From Anarhynchus alexandrinus (taxonomy: Eukaryota; Chordata; Aves; Charadriiformes; Charadriidae), in NCBI GenBank assembly GCA_008711295.1, contig VUYV01000292.1, positions 62,001-126,000 on the forward strand: a stretch of DNA of 64,000 nucleotides, in the 5' to 3' direction. Within the stretch, counting starts at the first letter, position 1. Each line of letters opens with the position of its first letter. A program made the position numbers and the translations under genes. The notes beneath the pieces were generated by a model that saw nothing but the letters and a program-made list of their open reading frames with translations, was not told the DNA's origin and searched no databases. Shown one piece after another: positions 25,092-39,400 of this stretch.

Positions 25092-27170
25092 GGTCTACAG
25101 CGTTTACTACTGCATGTGCTGATCAGTCAGGTGTCTGTATGAGTATCATTGCCATGCCATCCAATTATCTTCATCATGCAGTTGCTTCTTTAAATGCATT
25201 GGTGAGCAAAAAGCAGATAGACAACCCCAGTCACTTCCTTACAGCCTAGATAACTGCTGCTGTTCTCCTCAGACATCATATGTATAAGGATACTAGGAGC
25301 TTTTTCAGTCCATCTATGGCTAACATTACTTTTTTTTTTTTCCAAGTTATCACACAAACATATCTATTCTTGCATGTGGAAAACTTGACATTAGCAATGT
25401 ATTTTATTAGTAGTAAAGGCAATATTTCAAAAGCATTATTATTATCATCCTGTTGCAGAGGGGCTAACAATCCAGCTGTGAGTTCAGTGCCCCCTGACAA
25501 CTTAAGCCACAAGCCACTGTCACTGCTTCCTGTATACAGACAAACACCTCATTGCAAGCCTGCCTTTCCTCTGTAACATCTCAATAAAACTTATTTTGGC
25601 ATGTCTTTAAGATTAAAGAAATTAAGGAATAAAACGCCAATTTATATTTTATGGCTGACTGTACATAAATCAAAATTGTCCATGGACCAGTATCCATAAC
25701 AAAAATATTACATTTCCAGTATCCTTTGCCATCCATATATACCTAGATCAATGCCTAATTTATGCAGCCACTTATTCAGAATTACATTGACTTTGAGCTA
25801 GCTTATGTTGTTGACAACTTTAAAACAAGCAGATTTTCAGTAACATCCCACCAGAACAAACTAGCACACAACATTCATGTAGGAGAACTCCTTATGGACT
25901 CTACTCTCCGCTCTTCTACTGACAAATGCATGCAAGTGGGCAAGATGATTTTTTTTTTCTTCTTCTTACATTAAGATCTCTCCTATAACACATTTCAAGG
26001 ATTCACGTTCAGCACGTAGTCCTCCTAAACACTTGCATCTTTACTTCTTTGGTAACAGTAACAAATTTTGGTCTGTTACCCATGATGTTCTGAGGACTAA
26101 CTACAGATGGGGAAAATGAACTTCCTTTACTTCAACTTTTTTTTGTGCTTTGGAGAAGACCTTCAACTCCTTTAAAGTAAATATAGATGTAGGAGTCATC
26201 CATTTACAGAAAGCTGCCACCATGAAATTTTACATAAATAAATGCTGTATGAGCAGTGGAGCACTGAAATGCTTTTTCAGGTATCGGTCTGTGTTAACTA
26301 CTTCAGTAACAACCTCCAAAATTAAACCAGAAGCTTGAAGACCAGTCATCTCCATTGCTAGCGTTGGTTGAGCGTACTCAAATTGCTCGAAGAGAAGCAG
26401 TTTCAAAACAGCAAGTGCAAAGATTTATTTCTGGCCTTAAAAGAGATAAAGCTGTTGGTCCATAAATCCAACTAATGATCTGATTTTCATTAGCAATGTA
26501 CTGCATCAAAGGAAAACTAAAACAAGATGTAGCCAGGTTTCTGAATGCAAATTAATACTTGAGGGTAACAGACCCATTACAATGTAAAATGTATGAAGCC
26601 CAGGGAGCAACTGTCATGTTTACCCAGGGTAGTGTTAAGACACTGAGAAATTAACTGAGGTGGCAAATACAGCATGAAGCTGAGAAACGGAAGACTTTCT
26701 TCCACTTCTCAAACAGCCGGAACAACAGAAAGTATTTGGCATCAGGAGTTTTAATAGGAAATTAATTCAATATCCCATCCAAAACATTGCTTTCCCTACT
26801 ATGTCATAAGGATGACATAAAAACTTAAAGGATTTTGCGTATGTTTTCTGTTTTAAGAAAACATTAAAAAAAAATACCGTCAGAGCTACTGTTGTTTACC
26901 TAAAGTATTCCTGAATTTCCAAATTAACACAACGCAGACTCCTTACACTCTTTAACTGTAGCAGATCAAAACCCATGCTATGAAATAAGACAGGAAAGGT
27001 GCAATTCAGTTCATTATTTGTGTCTTCTGTCCTCACATTGGGAGAGACCCAGAAAACAGCTTACCCAGACTGCCTGACAGTTACTGTGGTCACCAAGGGC
27101 CGGTAGCAGCACCACATAATTAGCGTCATTATACTGATAAGGATTCAAAATTTCTGCAAAAGAGTTCTGA

Positions 27171-27233
27171 GGTTAGGGTTTGGGTTGATTGGTTTTGGGT
27201 TGGTTTTTTTTTGTTTGTTTGTTTTTTTCCCCC
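27171..27233. repeat. T/G-rich low-complexity tract
   Basis: The plus strand is built from GGTTTGGG, GGTTTTGGGTTGG and GTTTGTTTG words, ending in a C5 run. It has the same composition as the tracts at 13087 and 62249. Confidence 0.85.
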
Positions 27234-30200
27234 ACAGCATTGAAGAACTGATGGAACAACAAGGTAAAGAGACACCAATTAAGAAGATTTTCATTTAGAT
27301 AACCCAAAAACCCAGTATAGACCAAACTTCAAATTCTGATAATCAAGCCTGGACTATGTTAACTGCATGGTGCTTTACACATCGATAAGCACATTGCACC
27401 CACTGTTCTGTATTTTGCATAGGCCTAAAAGAGGTATCCGTACCTAACAGAAAAAGCAATAAATAATAAAAAAAATCTGCTTCCTCAGAAGCTTCCTGGG
27501 GTACAACGTTGAAGTAAAAAATTACAGACCTTACAAGCAACTTAAATACCAGACAAGTATAAAATGTTTCCTAATTCTTCCGCCTGAGAAGATGTACCAC
27601 CACCCACTCAGGAAAGACTGCAAACTGGCTATGGAAATGGGCTTTTTAAAGGATCCAAACAGGGTTAAATTTCTCTTATAGGATGGCAAACAGTACAGCG
27701 ATGTTGATGCCTCCCTCTCAGCTCCCCCGTGAAGCAAGTTAAAGGTTAGAGCCCTTGACCAGGCAGTGGATTACCCCTGTTCAAATCACTCCTCACCTCA
27801 GAAACATATTTTCCACAACTCGGCACTCTCCGGTTTATAGGAAGCTGAATACTATTGGAGTGCTCCTGTGGGGTACAGGACAAGGCAGACAAAGTCTTTC
27901 TGAAGGTTTGGCATGCATTTCTTTATTCTCTTTGAGTTTAGACATCAGCAACGTATTGAGATGCGCAGAGCATACACCGACACCTGGCTCTCGGCACCTA
28001 ACCTGAAGCTCTTTACCAGTAAGAAGCAATCGAAGACGACGGGTTTGGACATTCTTTGAATAGAGACATGCATCAGGATGAAAATCTCAATACTCACTCT
28101 ATAAAAATAGAGCTATTGAGTCGGAAACCACTCCAATTAAAAGCACTGTTATTCTTTTCATTAGGAATACACTGGAGCCAAAAATCCGTTATTGAAGACA
28201 TCAGTACAATTTTACAACTACCAAACATATTTCTGCAAGTTGTAATATTTTACTAGTCCAGATTAAAGCTGGTTTCACTTGGCTTTTTTATTATTCATAA
28301 TGGAGAACTGAAGGTTGGTTTTGAATGCCTCACAGCTCCTCCTTCACTTCCCTCCTTCTCGACTGTTCTAGAGACTGTTAAAATATTTTTAGAATATACA
28401 TATTCAGCACTTCAATACCAGTAATAGAAAAAAGCTAAAGTGGAATTTCACTGCTTCTCTTCTAACCATATTTAGTACAGCCAAGAACCATACTATTTTT
28501 GCATTACTGGTAGAAAGATGGTGAATAAAACCTCAAAAATTTAACAGCTTAGCTTTCTTCCAGCTTCAAATAGAGATCAAACCAAGGAGATAAGTCATTA
28601 GAAGATTAGCTTCTTCAGACTAATGAAGAGTAAAGCAGCAAATGCTTCACTCTCAATTCTGATGATAATGATTTCAAAGCCTTTGATTTCAGAAAAGTGA
28701 TCAACTGCAATTATAAATTGTAAGCTTACCAGAAGCATTATTCAAGTTTCTGGCATACTTACTTACATTCACGACAGAAAACTAATTTGAGTAAAGAGGA
28801 ATATTCATGTTTTGTACCAATTTTAGCAACTATTAAAATACTGTATGTGTTTGAAATTTCCATGCCACTTTGATTGATGGAGCTCAAAACTGATATATTA
28901 GAAAAAATGAAATGTGACAGAGGGAGTAGTGAGCAATGTATGAGCTGCAATGAACTAAAGATTCTTCAATACAGAGACTATTCATAATATGTGTAGGCAT
29001 AACAAAACAAAGCAAAAAAACCCACAACAACAGAGTCAAGGTGAATAGTTCTGGCTGATAAAACCTTATGTGAAAGTGCATACCTTCTTGTGAATGTGTG
29101 GAGATCAGTTTGGCATGAATTACTGCTTAAATATTCCTGGGTTTGCCACCAGAATTGTGTAGGATAACTCTGGAAATGCTGGGACCCTTCAAAATTCCTG
29201 CAGATTTTCAATTATGTGTTAGGAAAGAGAATTAACTTCTGCCCTCAACATTAAAAGTGCACAGAGCAGTTAACATAGAATAAAAGTTACTTTAATCTGT
29301 CTTATTTAAAAGAACTAGAGACTAGATTCATAATCAAACTAAGTTAGCAAATGAAATTAAGTCTAATGCCAAAGCAGCCCTAATCATTCTGATAAAGTTA
29401 AAGTTGTTACCAGCTGAAATGGATTTTGATTTCCTTCACCCTACTGACAATATTGAAAAAACGTAGTACTAAGTACTCACTGCCAGATTCACCTGTCTGT
29501 CCTTCGGTTAGGATTTTGGATTTGGTCCCACCTTTGGGAAACTCCCATGCATTTCAAGTACATCCCATTTTTCCACCAGCCTTCTAGGATGTGCTTCAAA
29601 TACATCAAACACTATGCCACATCTAACCACTCAAACGTAAGCTACGCAAAAAAGCAGAGCTATGTGGAACAAAACGTCCCCAAAGTATAACACCCTGAAC
29701 AATCTGCCATCCTTTCACTAGTTATTTGAACATGATTAACATCCTTTTAATCATATTTTTGTTTTTAAAATATCACAATCTGTCTGTGTACTGATAGGAG
29801 AGCCTTTGCATTTAGCTAATTAAGACAGTCTCAAAGGCAGGAAGTCTAATGCGTAACTCGGAATAGGTGTTCATTAATCAAACAATGCCTCCCAAGCCTA
29901 CTGGTATTCCTAGACCAAGCCCACTTGGGAAAAGCTGACTGAGAAAAGATTGTAAATCACAAAGATGCTGGAAGGCATCACATAACAACACTTAGATATC
30001 ACTATTTTATTATGTGGGATGAACAACAACGCAATACTTCCCTATTGTACAGTTCTCCGAATTTACTGACAGAGGAAAAGCTTGATACATACGACTAGCA
30101 AGCCACTCAGCCAGCCAGCTGCATATTGATATAGTTGTAGTGTGAATAATATGATTAGTACAAATTATAGTTGAAGAAAGCTCTCCAATTTAACCGATGT

Positions 30201-33200
30201 TCTCAGAGTGCTTGGGGTAGTTCAAAACCTATTAAAAAAAAAATCAATAGGCCTAATTCCAATTATTAGATGTAGCTCTCTAATAGGTGGAGGGCAGATC
30301 TAGTTAGAAAGAAATGCCAACAGGAAGATTTAGTTCCTGTTAGGCCACGTAAATCTAGACTACTTCTGAAGATCTCGGCTAGTCTGGCACCTTGCTCAAC
30401 AACTATCAGAACTTCATCTTTATTATGTTCAAATTTAGACTCTTATGTTCTATAAATGCTGAAGATTGACTTTTTGCCACATTCATGTTCAGAAGCTGAG
30501 CACACCCTAAGCTCAAATCAACCCCCAGGAGACTTTCTTCTTTTAAATTTAGAAATATGAAGTTTACTCTCCCCTACAGTTGTGTTTTTTCTCTGCTTTG
30601 TGAGAAGTGAGATCACCTATACAGAGGCAAAACGCCACTGTCATAACGACATTGAAAAGCCTGAGTTTTACCCAGTAAGTTCCTCCTCGACTCTGCTCAC
30701 AGTGAATTTACCACAACACAATGACACCCTGGGAAATTTTTTGTTTTCTTTTTTAAACCAAGTCATGTCCTTCCAGACGTAGTCTGGCAGCATAAGTACT
30801 ATTTTTAGATCTATTTTATCCAAGATGTCAAACAAAATAGAGATGCCATATTTCAAGTCCTTTGAAAGACTTACGCAACCAATTCATATCAGACAGTTTG
30901 GCCCCATATATTTTGAATTTCATAGCTTATTTAAGTCATTATAGCAGGACAATAAATTGTGGAAAACAAAAAATATGCCTCTTCGTCACTGAAAGTAATT
31001 TGGAAAAAAGAGTCCCCCTAAGGACTATCCAGAAACTGTTGACAATTTTGATGTATGGTTTCTGCAAAGTTGTCTTCTGTACTCACTCAACGCTATCTGC
31101 TCACAACATGCCAATCAAAGGCAACTGCTAAAGAAAAAGGGGACAGAGGGGAAGGACCATTTATTAAATTAATAATAATAAAAAAGATGTTCATTAATCA
31201 AGGCTGTTCTTTAACCAGATCCAAAACAGAGCTGGCATGCATGTGAACTTCCAGCATAGTGCATTACTCGGTAGAACCTTGCCAAATCATTAATCAGTAT
31301 CTCAATTTTCTTGTTTGGCACCATTGAACAAAAGAAGTAGCTATCACCAGCTTTAAAAGACTCTTATTGGATATGTTGTCCCAAACTGGGATTTTTCCTT
31401 AATATTCCTTCCCTGCCCTTCTGCTTACTGTCATTAAAATGCAAATTTCAGAGATAAATGGACTTGAAGTCCCTTATTACGTAGGTAAAAAATGTCATTA
31501 CTGAAGACTTCAAATATAGGATTAACTTTTAAGAATGTTTCCGTTATTATGCAACTGTATTTTTAACACTTCTGCGATGTCTTTACTGAGAAGAAAATTG
31601 AGATAGTCCTTACAAAGGCTAAGGAAGTTATCCACTAATATGCTCAACAACCACATCAGCAAAATACTGATTACTGCAAGGGCCTTTAATGTATTTTTGT
31701 GAGGTTTAATTATTTTAAGATTAAAATGGTAGAGTGATTATTCTGTTCACCATCAAATGCAATAACCTCTGAAAAAGTTTGGCAATACAGAAACAATGTA
31801 CTACATCAAAAATACCCTGTACTATGACAGTTTAAAATGTATTAACGTTGGGAACCTGTAGGTGGATCAGTTCTTTTTCCAGCAATGAAGAGTTTACATC
31901 ACAATATCACAGATTTTGGCCACTGTTGAGGACATTTCTTCTTTCTTATTGCTCAGCCCCCTCAAGCCTGTGCCCTAGTTGCATATCAGACTACATCACA
32001 CATAACACTGCAAAAGTACACCCATCCTCCCAGTTCTTCTATTTCAGCTGATATATACCATACTTCATTTCAAATGAGTTAAATAGCACCCATCACCTTC
32101 ATTAACAAGTAGGGTAAGGCCACAAATTTTGCATTTGAATGAAAAAGTTTATTCGTTATCCAAGCATAGCTTTGTCTTTCAATTCAGTTATGGGTTCCTT
32201 ATTTAAAAATTTTGGCAAACGTTTCACTGCCTGCTTTCTTTCAGTTGGGTCCATGGTGCTAAGGACCAGGTGCTGCCAACTGGAAGCTCTCTCTAAGGAG
32301 AGGATCACACGGGAAGTGGCTGGATGTGCGAGAGCTGCAAGTGATGTACAGCGTGACAGTTCCTTGGAACAGGAATTCGCAGCACTCTGGTAACGCTGGC
32401 ACACTGCAGAGCTCAAACTTTTTCAGACTGCAGAATGAATCGAGTGTTTGACAGACATTAGTATGTGGCAGGGGCAGCAGCTTCCCAATCAATGCTGCGA
32501 AAAGAAAATTGAAGCTACAAGTTCAGTTGCCAGAACTAAAAAAAAATGTATCAGAAAACAGAGATAGAAGAAATCTTTCTATATAGAAAATAATGTCCAA
32601 AATAACATAACACCAACTTAAGAGCTTTTAGGCATCTGTGCTGGGAAAATTGAAATATTAAATACTGTGATCTTCCAGCTGTTCTTGGGGAAGGAAACAC
32701 TGCACAATGAACTCTTCCTCCTCTGGAAGCCCAGAAGGAAACCCAAGCATTTGTTAACTGCACACATAGTCGCATTTATTAAACAGCAACTGAGACAGTA
32801 TCCACAGTCTTCCCAGCATCCTCTTTCACAGCACACACACACATATGTACCCCTAATTTTGCAGAGAAAAGCCTGTGTTTTACTTAGCAGCTCTTCACTG
32901 ATTAAAACACCAATTTGGATGTTCCAGCTAGCAGAACTAAAAGAAGAGGGGCAAAAGGAAAGATAGAGGCAGAAAGGAACAATGAGGGAAGAAAACCAAG
33001 ATAAATGAAAAAAAATCCGAGAAAGATGACAAAACAGTGAACAAAAAAAAATTTCTTTCATAATGAGAAGGAAAAATATTAAGTGCTACTGATCCTAAAG
33101 AAAAAAGTAGCTGTTTACCACTTCTCATCTGGTGTAGTCTTACATATCTATTTAGCGATCATCAAACACTACCAGTGTGAAATGAGGTAGCCATCAGGAA

Positions 33201-36074
33201 AGTCTCAGTTTTAAAGGCAAGGTGATCTCTGTTCCCCTTATTCCAAAGAGGAAAGCTATTATTGTGAGATTCATCTTAGCTCAATGGAGACATCTATACT
33301 ATAAACACCTAAAAGTGAGTCTAAACCCTCCCTGTAATAAATACAGTCAATGAAAATAAGCATCTATAGAGGATAACTCATTTCACACATACTGCACTAA
33401 CTCAGGACAAGACGTTTCATTTTCTAGAGTGTCCCTAGCCCTACACCTGATACAATCAACTGCAGATGACTGGCACGAACAGAGTGCTCCACATTGCAGA
33501 GGTTAAAAGTTTAAATTTCGACAACTTCAAAAGCAGCAGTTCAGCATCAACAAGACAGAATACTCAGTTCCCATCATGTTCCCATCAAGTTCAGCTATCC
33601 AACGTAAGGTCAGATTTCATTCACTGAAATGCAGCGTTTGCATTACCTAATAAAATAACAGGTAATAAGAACCAACATTGCCCAGGGTGTTTAAACCAAG
33701 ATTGATGCTGTTCCTGTTGTTATAAATGAGAGTTTTGACATATATATCTGTACACAATTTTGTATATATATAATATTAACACCTTGTGATCCTAACAGGG
33801 GTAAAAATACACAGCTTGTTCAATTTGCTGATAATGTTGATGCACATGCTAATGAAGCACACTACACAAGACTGTCTAGCGATGAAGTTTGAAGTGCTTA
33901 ACAATACTACAGGTCTGCGTTGTCTGCCTCCGCTACCAAAAAAACCCTTATAATGAAGGTCCATCCATCTTCATATGTTTTAATTAATATTCTGTGGGAA
34001 AAGGTTTTGTCTGGCCATAGCTTACATCTCCAATATTGCAATGAATCCAGACGTGGATCCTTCCTAAAAAAGGAAGTGACAACACCTTTCCTCTCACACA
34101 CACTTACACACCCAAAAAATGAAATGTTTCCTTTGGGAGTTCCTTAACTGAACAGAGCTATCAGACATCAGGGTCCATTCATTAATTTCAGACTGTCTGA
34201 ATGATGTATGAAGATTTTTTTTTTAATTCTATTAACAGCAAACTAACTTGAAATTTCAGAAGAGATGTTTCAGAAGGTCCTTAGTACAGGCAAATGGATA
34301 ACATTTTCCCCTCTAGAAGTCTTATCAAAGTATGGATAAACTTATCTAGATGAAGCTGCATCTGCTTGAGAGAGAAAATTGTGCATGGTTTTTCAAAGCT
34401 ATCATATTTGATCCCTAGTTTTATTCATAAATTTGTATATTGTCATACATGCAGGAAACAATTTAAAATTAAAGTATTTTACATTTTGTTTGCATAGATA
34501 ACTTAGAAAATCTGCTTTATAGAAGAGAATACAAGGTGAATTAGGATGGCTTCATTCATAAACCTAGTGTTGATGAGCATATTTAGTCCTTTGATAAGTC
34601 CTTTCCACCACAGTTAGTAGTGCACTGCTTTTAAAGCTAATGCTGCAAGCTTCATTGCGCTTCGCCACAGCAAGTCATAGAAAACAGAGGGCTTCGAAGA
34701 CTATTGATGAACAGCTTCAGATCGCCTTAATCTCGCCTAAGCAGTTCTGGTTTAGTTCTTCAAGAACAAGAAGGGTGAAAAATAATGGTAGTGAAGAGCC
34801 TTGTCTCTGAACTTGCAGCAGGCAGCCTGTAATGTTCCTAAAGAGTTCCATGCATTTCATCTGTTCCTACCATTTCCTCTCTCATAAGTCACTTATCCTG
34901 GAAAACGTTTTTACCCTCCCCTAACTTGTCAACACATTTTTCTGCCTCCCTGAAGTTCTACTTCTTTTTTACTCCGGTTTTCTTGTTCTGCATTCAACAG
35001 GCTTACGTTCCGCACTCAATTATTCATCTTCTACTACCCTATTTCTCTCAAACATATAGAGAATCAGGTTTCCTTTACTTCTCTGGAGAGATTACTCTGT
35101 TCTCTAACTGCTAGCAAGACTACAAAGTCCAAAGCACCCACCAAGCAGACCAGGTCTACAGCAATAACACATTTGTCACAACTACTGTAGTAGAAAATAC
35201 ACGTGCTAATCTTAAAATAAAATACCATCATAGTGGAACCTTTCCATTCAGTGGTGTTAAGATTATAACTACAGATATTCTGTCTGAAAATAAATGACTG
35301 CATGGATTAAAAGTGTCCTTCCCTCAGCTGTGAAGCTCTCCAAATCCTGTAAAGTCATTGATTAGCAGAATTGCTTAAAAGAGGGTGTGACTTGCACATT
35401 CTGTTATCAAATCCAGAGCTTCACTCACCATTAGCTTTTTTGTTCTGCAAGATCAACTTCCATTGTCTATTTGGTATTCTCCTAACACAGCTAAACCCAG
35501 CCAAGACGCTAAGAATACAGATGATGGCCATGCTTGTCCTTCAACATCCTTACCCCAGAAGGTTCTAGCATATCTCCCAAATTTTGTCCAATTTTCTCTC
35601 TTGACAAATGGGAAACTGGGGAAGAGTCAATATTAAGGAAGGCTTTTTTAGATTTTCCCATATTTTCACTTTTCCATCACTGTCCCTACAACTATCCTTA
35701 ATCTTTTTGACAGTACTTGGCTTATTCTGTCTTCCAGTCACTAACAACTGGCGATTCGCAGAAGAACAAAATAAATTAAAGAAAAATAATCAGCTTTTGA
35801 CTGAAAACAGGGGAAGATAAAAGCATTCCTTCCTACTACTCCACTCAAAGAGACAGAGAGGACCGCGCAGAACCTCTTCTCCAGTATCAAAGTGATGCTG
35901 CCTCCAGGGGACAGAAAAATAAATAAAAATAATCAAGAAACAGACAACGGTTCCCTTAGCTGTGCTAAGAACAGCTCTGAGGTAGATTCACAAGCTTTAG
36001 CTGTGCAATCTAGTTAGCTCTCCGGTTCAGACCCTCTAATTTCTAGAGCACTTGTTTTGGCACAACCCCTGTTT

Positions 36075-36420
36075 TATTCACTACCACTCTTTGCTCTGGG
36101 GGAATTTACGACTGGTTCTGGCATCTCACTCTGATTCTCCTTTGCAAGCGCTGAAACAGAATTCATTTAATTTCTTAGCACTTTACTTTCTTTTGTCAAT
36201 AAATTACTACTGCTATTGAACAGAAGCCTGGCTGTTTCCTTCGCTGACCTTTTGTTGCTTATAAATTTCTTATTATTTACCATAACCTTTTGTGCAACCT
36301 TCCTTTCATCTTTCACCTTTGCTTTCTGTATTTTTATTCTCCCTTTGAGTCTTCCAAGCCTGCAATATTTTTAAGTCCTCTTTAGTTGCTCTTTTATACC
36401 ATCCATTTGATTCTTTTGAG
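36075..36420 (-). pseudogene. Ancient CR1/L3-type LINE ORF2 fragment (just N-terminal to the reverse transcriptase core)
   Basis: Translating the minus strand gives GWYKRATKEDLK followed, after one frame change, by IQKAKVKDERKVAQKV, then NNKKFISNKRSAKET, a region with NLLTKESKVLRN, one stop, then MNSVSALAKENQS. These fall in the same order as the CR1-clade ORF2 region that links the endonuclease to the reverse transcriptase: a WKxGxATxED block, an IRKAKAxxE helix, VKNNKKGFFxYI, a KRKxKES block, then a KAEVLNxFFASVF block. The copy has a frameshift and a stop, so it is dead. It is much more diverged than a young chicken CR1, which suggests an old L3-like or early CR1 insertion. No 3' end of the same element is visible next to it. 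Confidence 0.78.
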
Positions 36421-39400
36421 TTTGTGGGGGTTTTTTTATATATACATCCACACACACACATACATAATTTATTACTTGCTCAGCTCAACTTGAAACCTCA
36501 GACCATGGCAATACACTGACCAAGACTAAAGGGCAAAATATGTTTTAATCATAACTGAAGTTTGTTTCTGGTCAGGGGTTCTTTTTCATTCAGTAATTCT
36601 GTTGTATCCCAACACAGCACACTCCAGACTATTTTAGTGCCTTAAACCGCAGTCAAAGAGAAGAAGCATTCAAGTTTCATCTGAAAGGTGAAATTCTATG
36701 ACAAACTGAGAATTGGGTCTATGATATTATTCAAAATATGCCCTAATGCAGGAACAGTGTAAGCAAGAGCAGAACTAGCCTGCCACTATAAACACCAGAA
36801 CTGATATTTAAGTCTACTATTTTTCTTGACAGCTATTAACACTGTTTGTAAGTTGGTAGTCACCTACAAGAGAACAGAAGCACAAAACTAGGATGGTCAG
36901 AGTTACAACTGCATTGAATCCCTCACAGTTGCTGGCAACTGTATAGCTGTCCAAAGGTCCAAAAAGATCCATAAAACCATCTAAAATATCTTCCAAACAC
37001 AAGCAATAAAGTTACATATAATGAAACCAAAGCCTGCCACTGCCAATATAGTTTTAAATATTGCATTTTCAGCTCTTTTGTTTAACTTTTCTCAGATAAA
37101 CACAAATAATTTTCCTTTGCCACATGGATTGTGATAAGATGATATTTGATTCAAACATACTAAAAAATAGGGAGAAAAAAATAGGCGGCTACCACAGCCA
37201 GACTGATCCTGAGCTGCACAGATCTACAGCAACAATCAGTCACCTACCTTTACAATATATAGTTCTCTCATTCATTGGTAAGTGTTTATGTTTTGTGTTA
37301 CTTGGATGCATTTCTGTCAGAAAAATGTGCCTCTGCAGGAGGATTTTCTTCTACAGTTATTTCTTCTTTCCATACCAATGTATCTTTATGTCCTATTTCA
37401 TCTCCCCCACAAAGCAATTCATAAATAAATCTGCTCTTACAGTCCCATTTTACTGACACATACTTCTCTCAGTGCTGATTGCACATGCCTAGTTCCACTG
37501 CTGGCTTTTATTATTATTTTTTAATTTAGGCCCTATTATATTCAGGTCTTGTCACGCATACAAATAACTGATTATCTATACACTGGTTAGATTCAAAGCA
37601 TCAGAATTTTTCCAGCATCAACTGTCAGAAGATAGGAAAGTCCTGAAAATTGTTGCAGAATCTCAAGTTTCAACTGCAATCCAGCAAAATTGAGGGCCCA
37701 CAAGGATATGTAGGATCAGGCTTCCCACCCCCAACCCTTTTTCTTAAAGCACTTACCACCACCACCACCCTTACCTGTGTTTAAAAAAAAAAACAAAACA
37801 CAACATACACACAAAGGTGATACAACTTGTAAGCAGTGACAACTCCATAGCTGTGGTCATAAATAGAACTCCAAAAAAGGAACACTTGCTCAAGCCATAG
37901 GGGCAAGAAAAGCAGTTTCATGCTTGTTTAGAAGCTTACTGTGCTTTGTGTTTTCACAGAAAAGATAAGACCCCAACGACCAGACAACCAGGCAGTAGCA
38001 ACTATATTAAACTTCATGATTTATGTAGATACACCTTTATAGAATACACCTGAATAAGAGCTATCCACTGTATGAAGAAGTTTCTAGGACAGATACAAAA
38101 GCTTTCCTTTAGAATCTCCACCTTTTGATCTGCTGCACATGTGCTTCGAGTTCAGTACTGTATAAGAGGCAGCAGCTGACCTGAATACAATCTCAGATAA
38201 CTAGCACAAGTAGGATAAGCCATTTTTTCATCTCATACAATTAAACATAAAAACCTATGTCAAGACCTTAACAATCAGCACTGGTATTTTACACGACCTT
38301 GTCTATGTATATTTATTAGTGACTTAAGTAACACGACCAGTGTTTCGGAGAAACTGAATAAAGCTGTTATTTATCATTGCCCTGCGTATTAGCATAATGA
38401 CACCAAGACTAGTTTTAAGTTGCAATAAAATAGCTACCCCTCTGGCCCACAAAAAAATACATTTCTTCTCCTTTGTCTCTCACACAGCTGCCCTGAAAAG
38501 AATCAGCTATTCCAGAAACATATGTTCAGTTACTGCAGAGATGATGACTGTTTGAACAACTGCAAAAATATTTAACTGGGAATTTTTCATTTCTTCCTTT
38601 CTATAATGCAGTATATACTTTGGGGTAATACGTACTGTTTATGTATATTAAGTGATTTTTGCAAATATGATGACACTTTTGCAAATATGTAGCTAAATGC
38701 ATAGCTCTAAATATGTATTGTGCTTATTAAGAGCACAGTAAACATAATTTTTATATAAAATATAAAGCTATGATAAAGACAGCTGATAAAAAAATTGAGC
38801 TGATCTGGGTTAAAGCGCTCCTGGGTTTGTTTTGTTTTTCTAACCACATTTCACTTTACTCGATTCTTCTCACTAGCTTGAAGACCTTAAGCTAAGGAAA
38901 ACAACTGTTCATAGGAAGGACCTGGAATTTGAAAAAAAAAAAAACCAAACACAAGAAAAACAATAGCAAATACAGGCTTGGTTCACAGAAGCATGCAGAA
39001 CAATTAAGAGTGAGGTTTAGCTTGCCTGCTAAAGATGCATGCCCCGATTCCTATAGAATCAGGGCTGACAGTAGTTAAACCTCAGGATTCAGAGTCAGGA
39101 GATGCATGCTCACATTTCTCTACACCCTCAACTTCACTAAGACCTCTGAAATGCCACTGAACTTGTGTAGCTTGACATTTTACTTTGCTTTAACTGAACA
39201 ATGTTACTTTTTACGAGGTATCTGTTTTGAGCATGTCTCGTAGTTACACATATGCTGTATGTTCGCATATCTGGTAAACTGTATCTGCATCCGATATATT
39301 ACAAAATTCATCCTTGTACATTAATCATGTTAACTACCATCTTGCTAAATTGATTCAGATACCTGAAATACATTCATCAGATATACAAGATCAAAATGTA

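Larger units (their letters stand above)
22433..36074. other. Long AT-rich noncoding stretch, no gene seen
   Basis: 13.6 kb without a supported gene. Open frames (up to 147 codons at 32618-33061 minus) lie on both strands over the same bases. Notable local features are a 19-bp palindrome at 25073-25091, a T/G tract at 27171-27233, a homeodomain-site-rich block at 29795-29900, and a less AT-rich island at 32230-32420 with an acceptor-like site. Nothing else stands out. Confidence 0.5.

Noticed and set aside
39075..39175. Weak MIR-like similarity around GATTCAGAGTCAGGAGATGC
   Set aside because: Only the first part resembles the SINE head. The rest does not keep landmark order.
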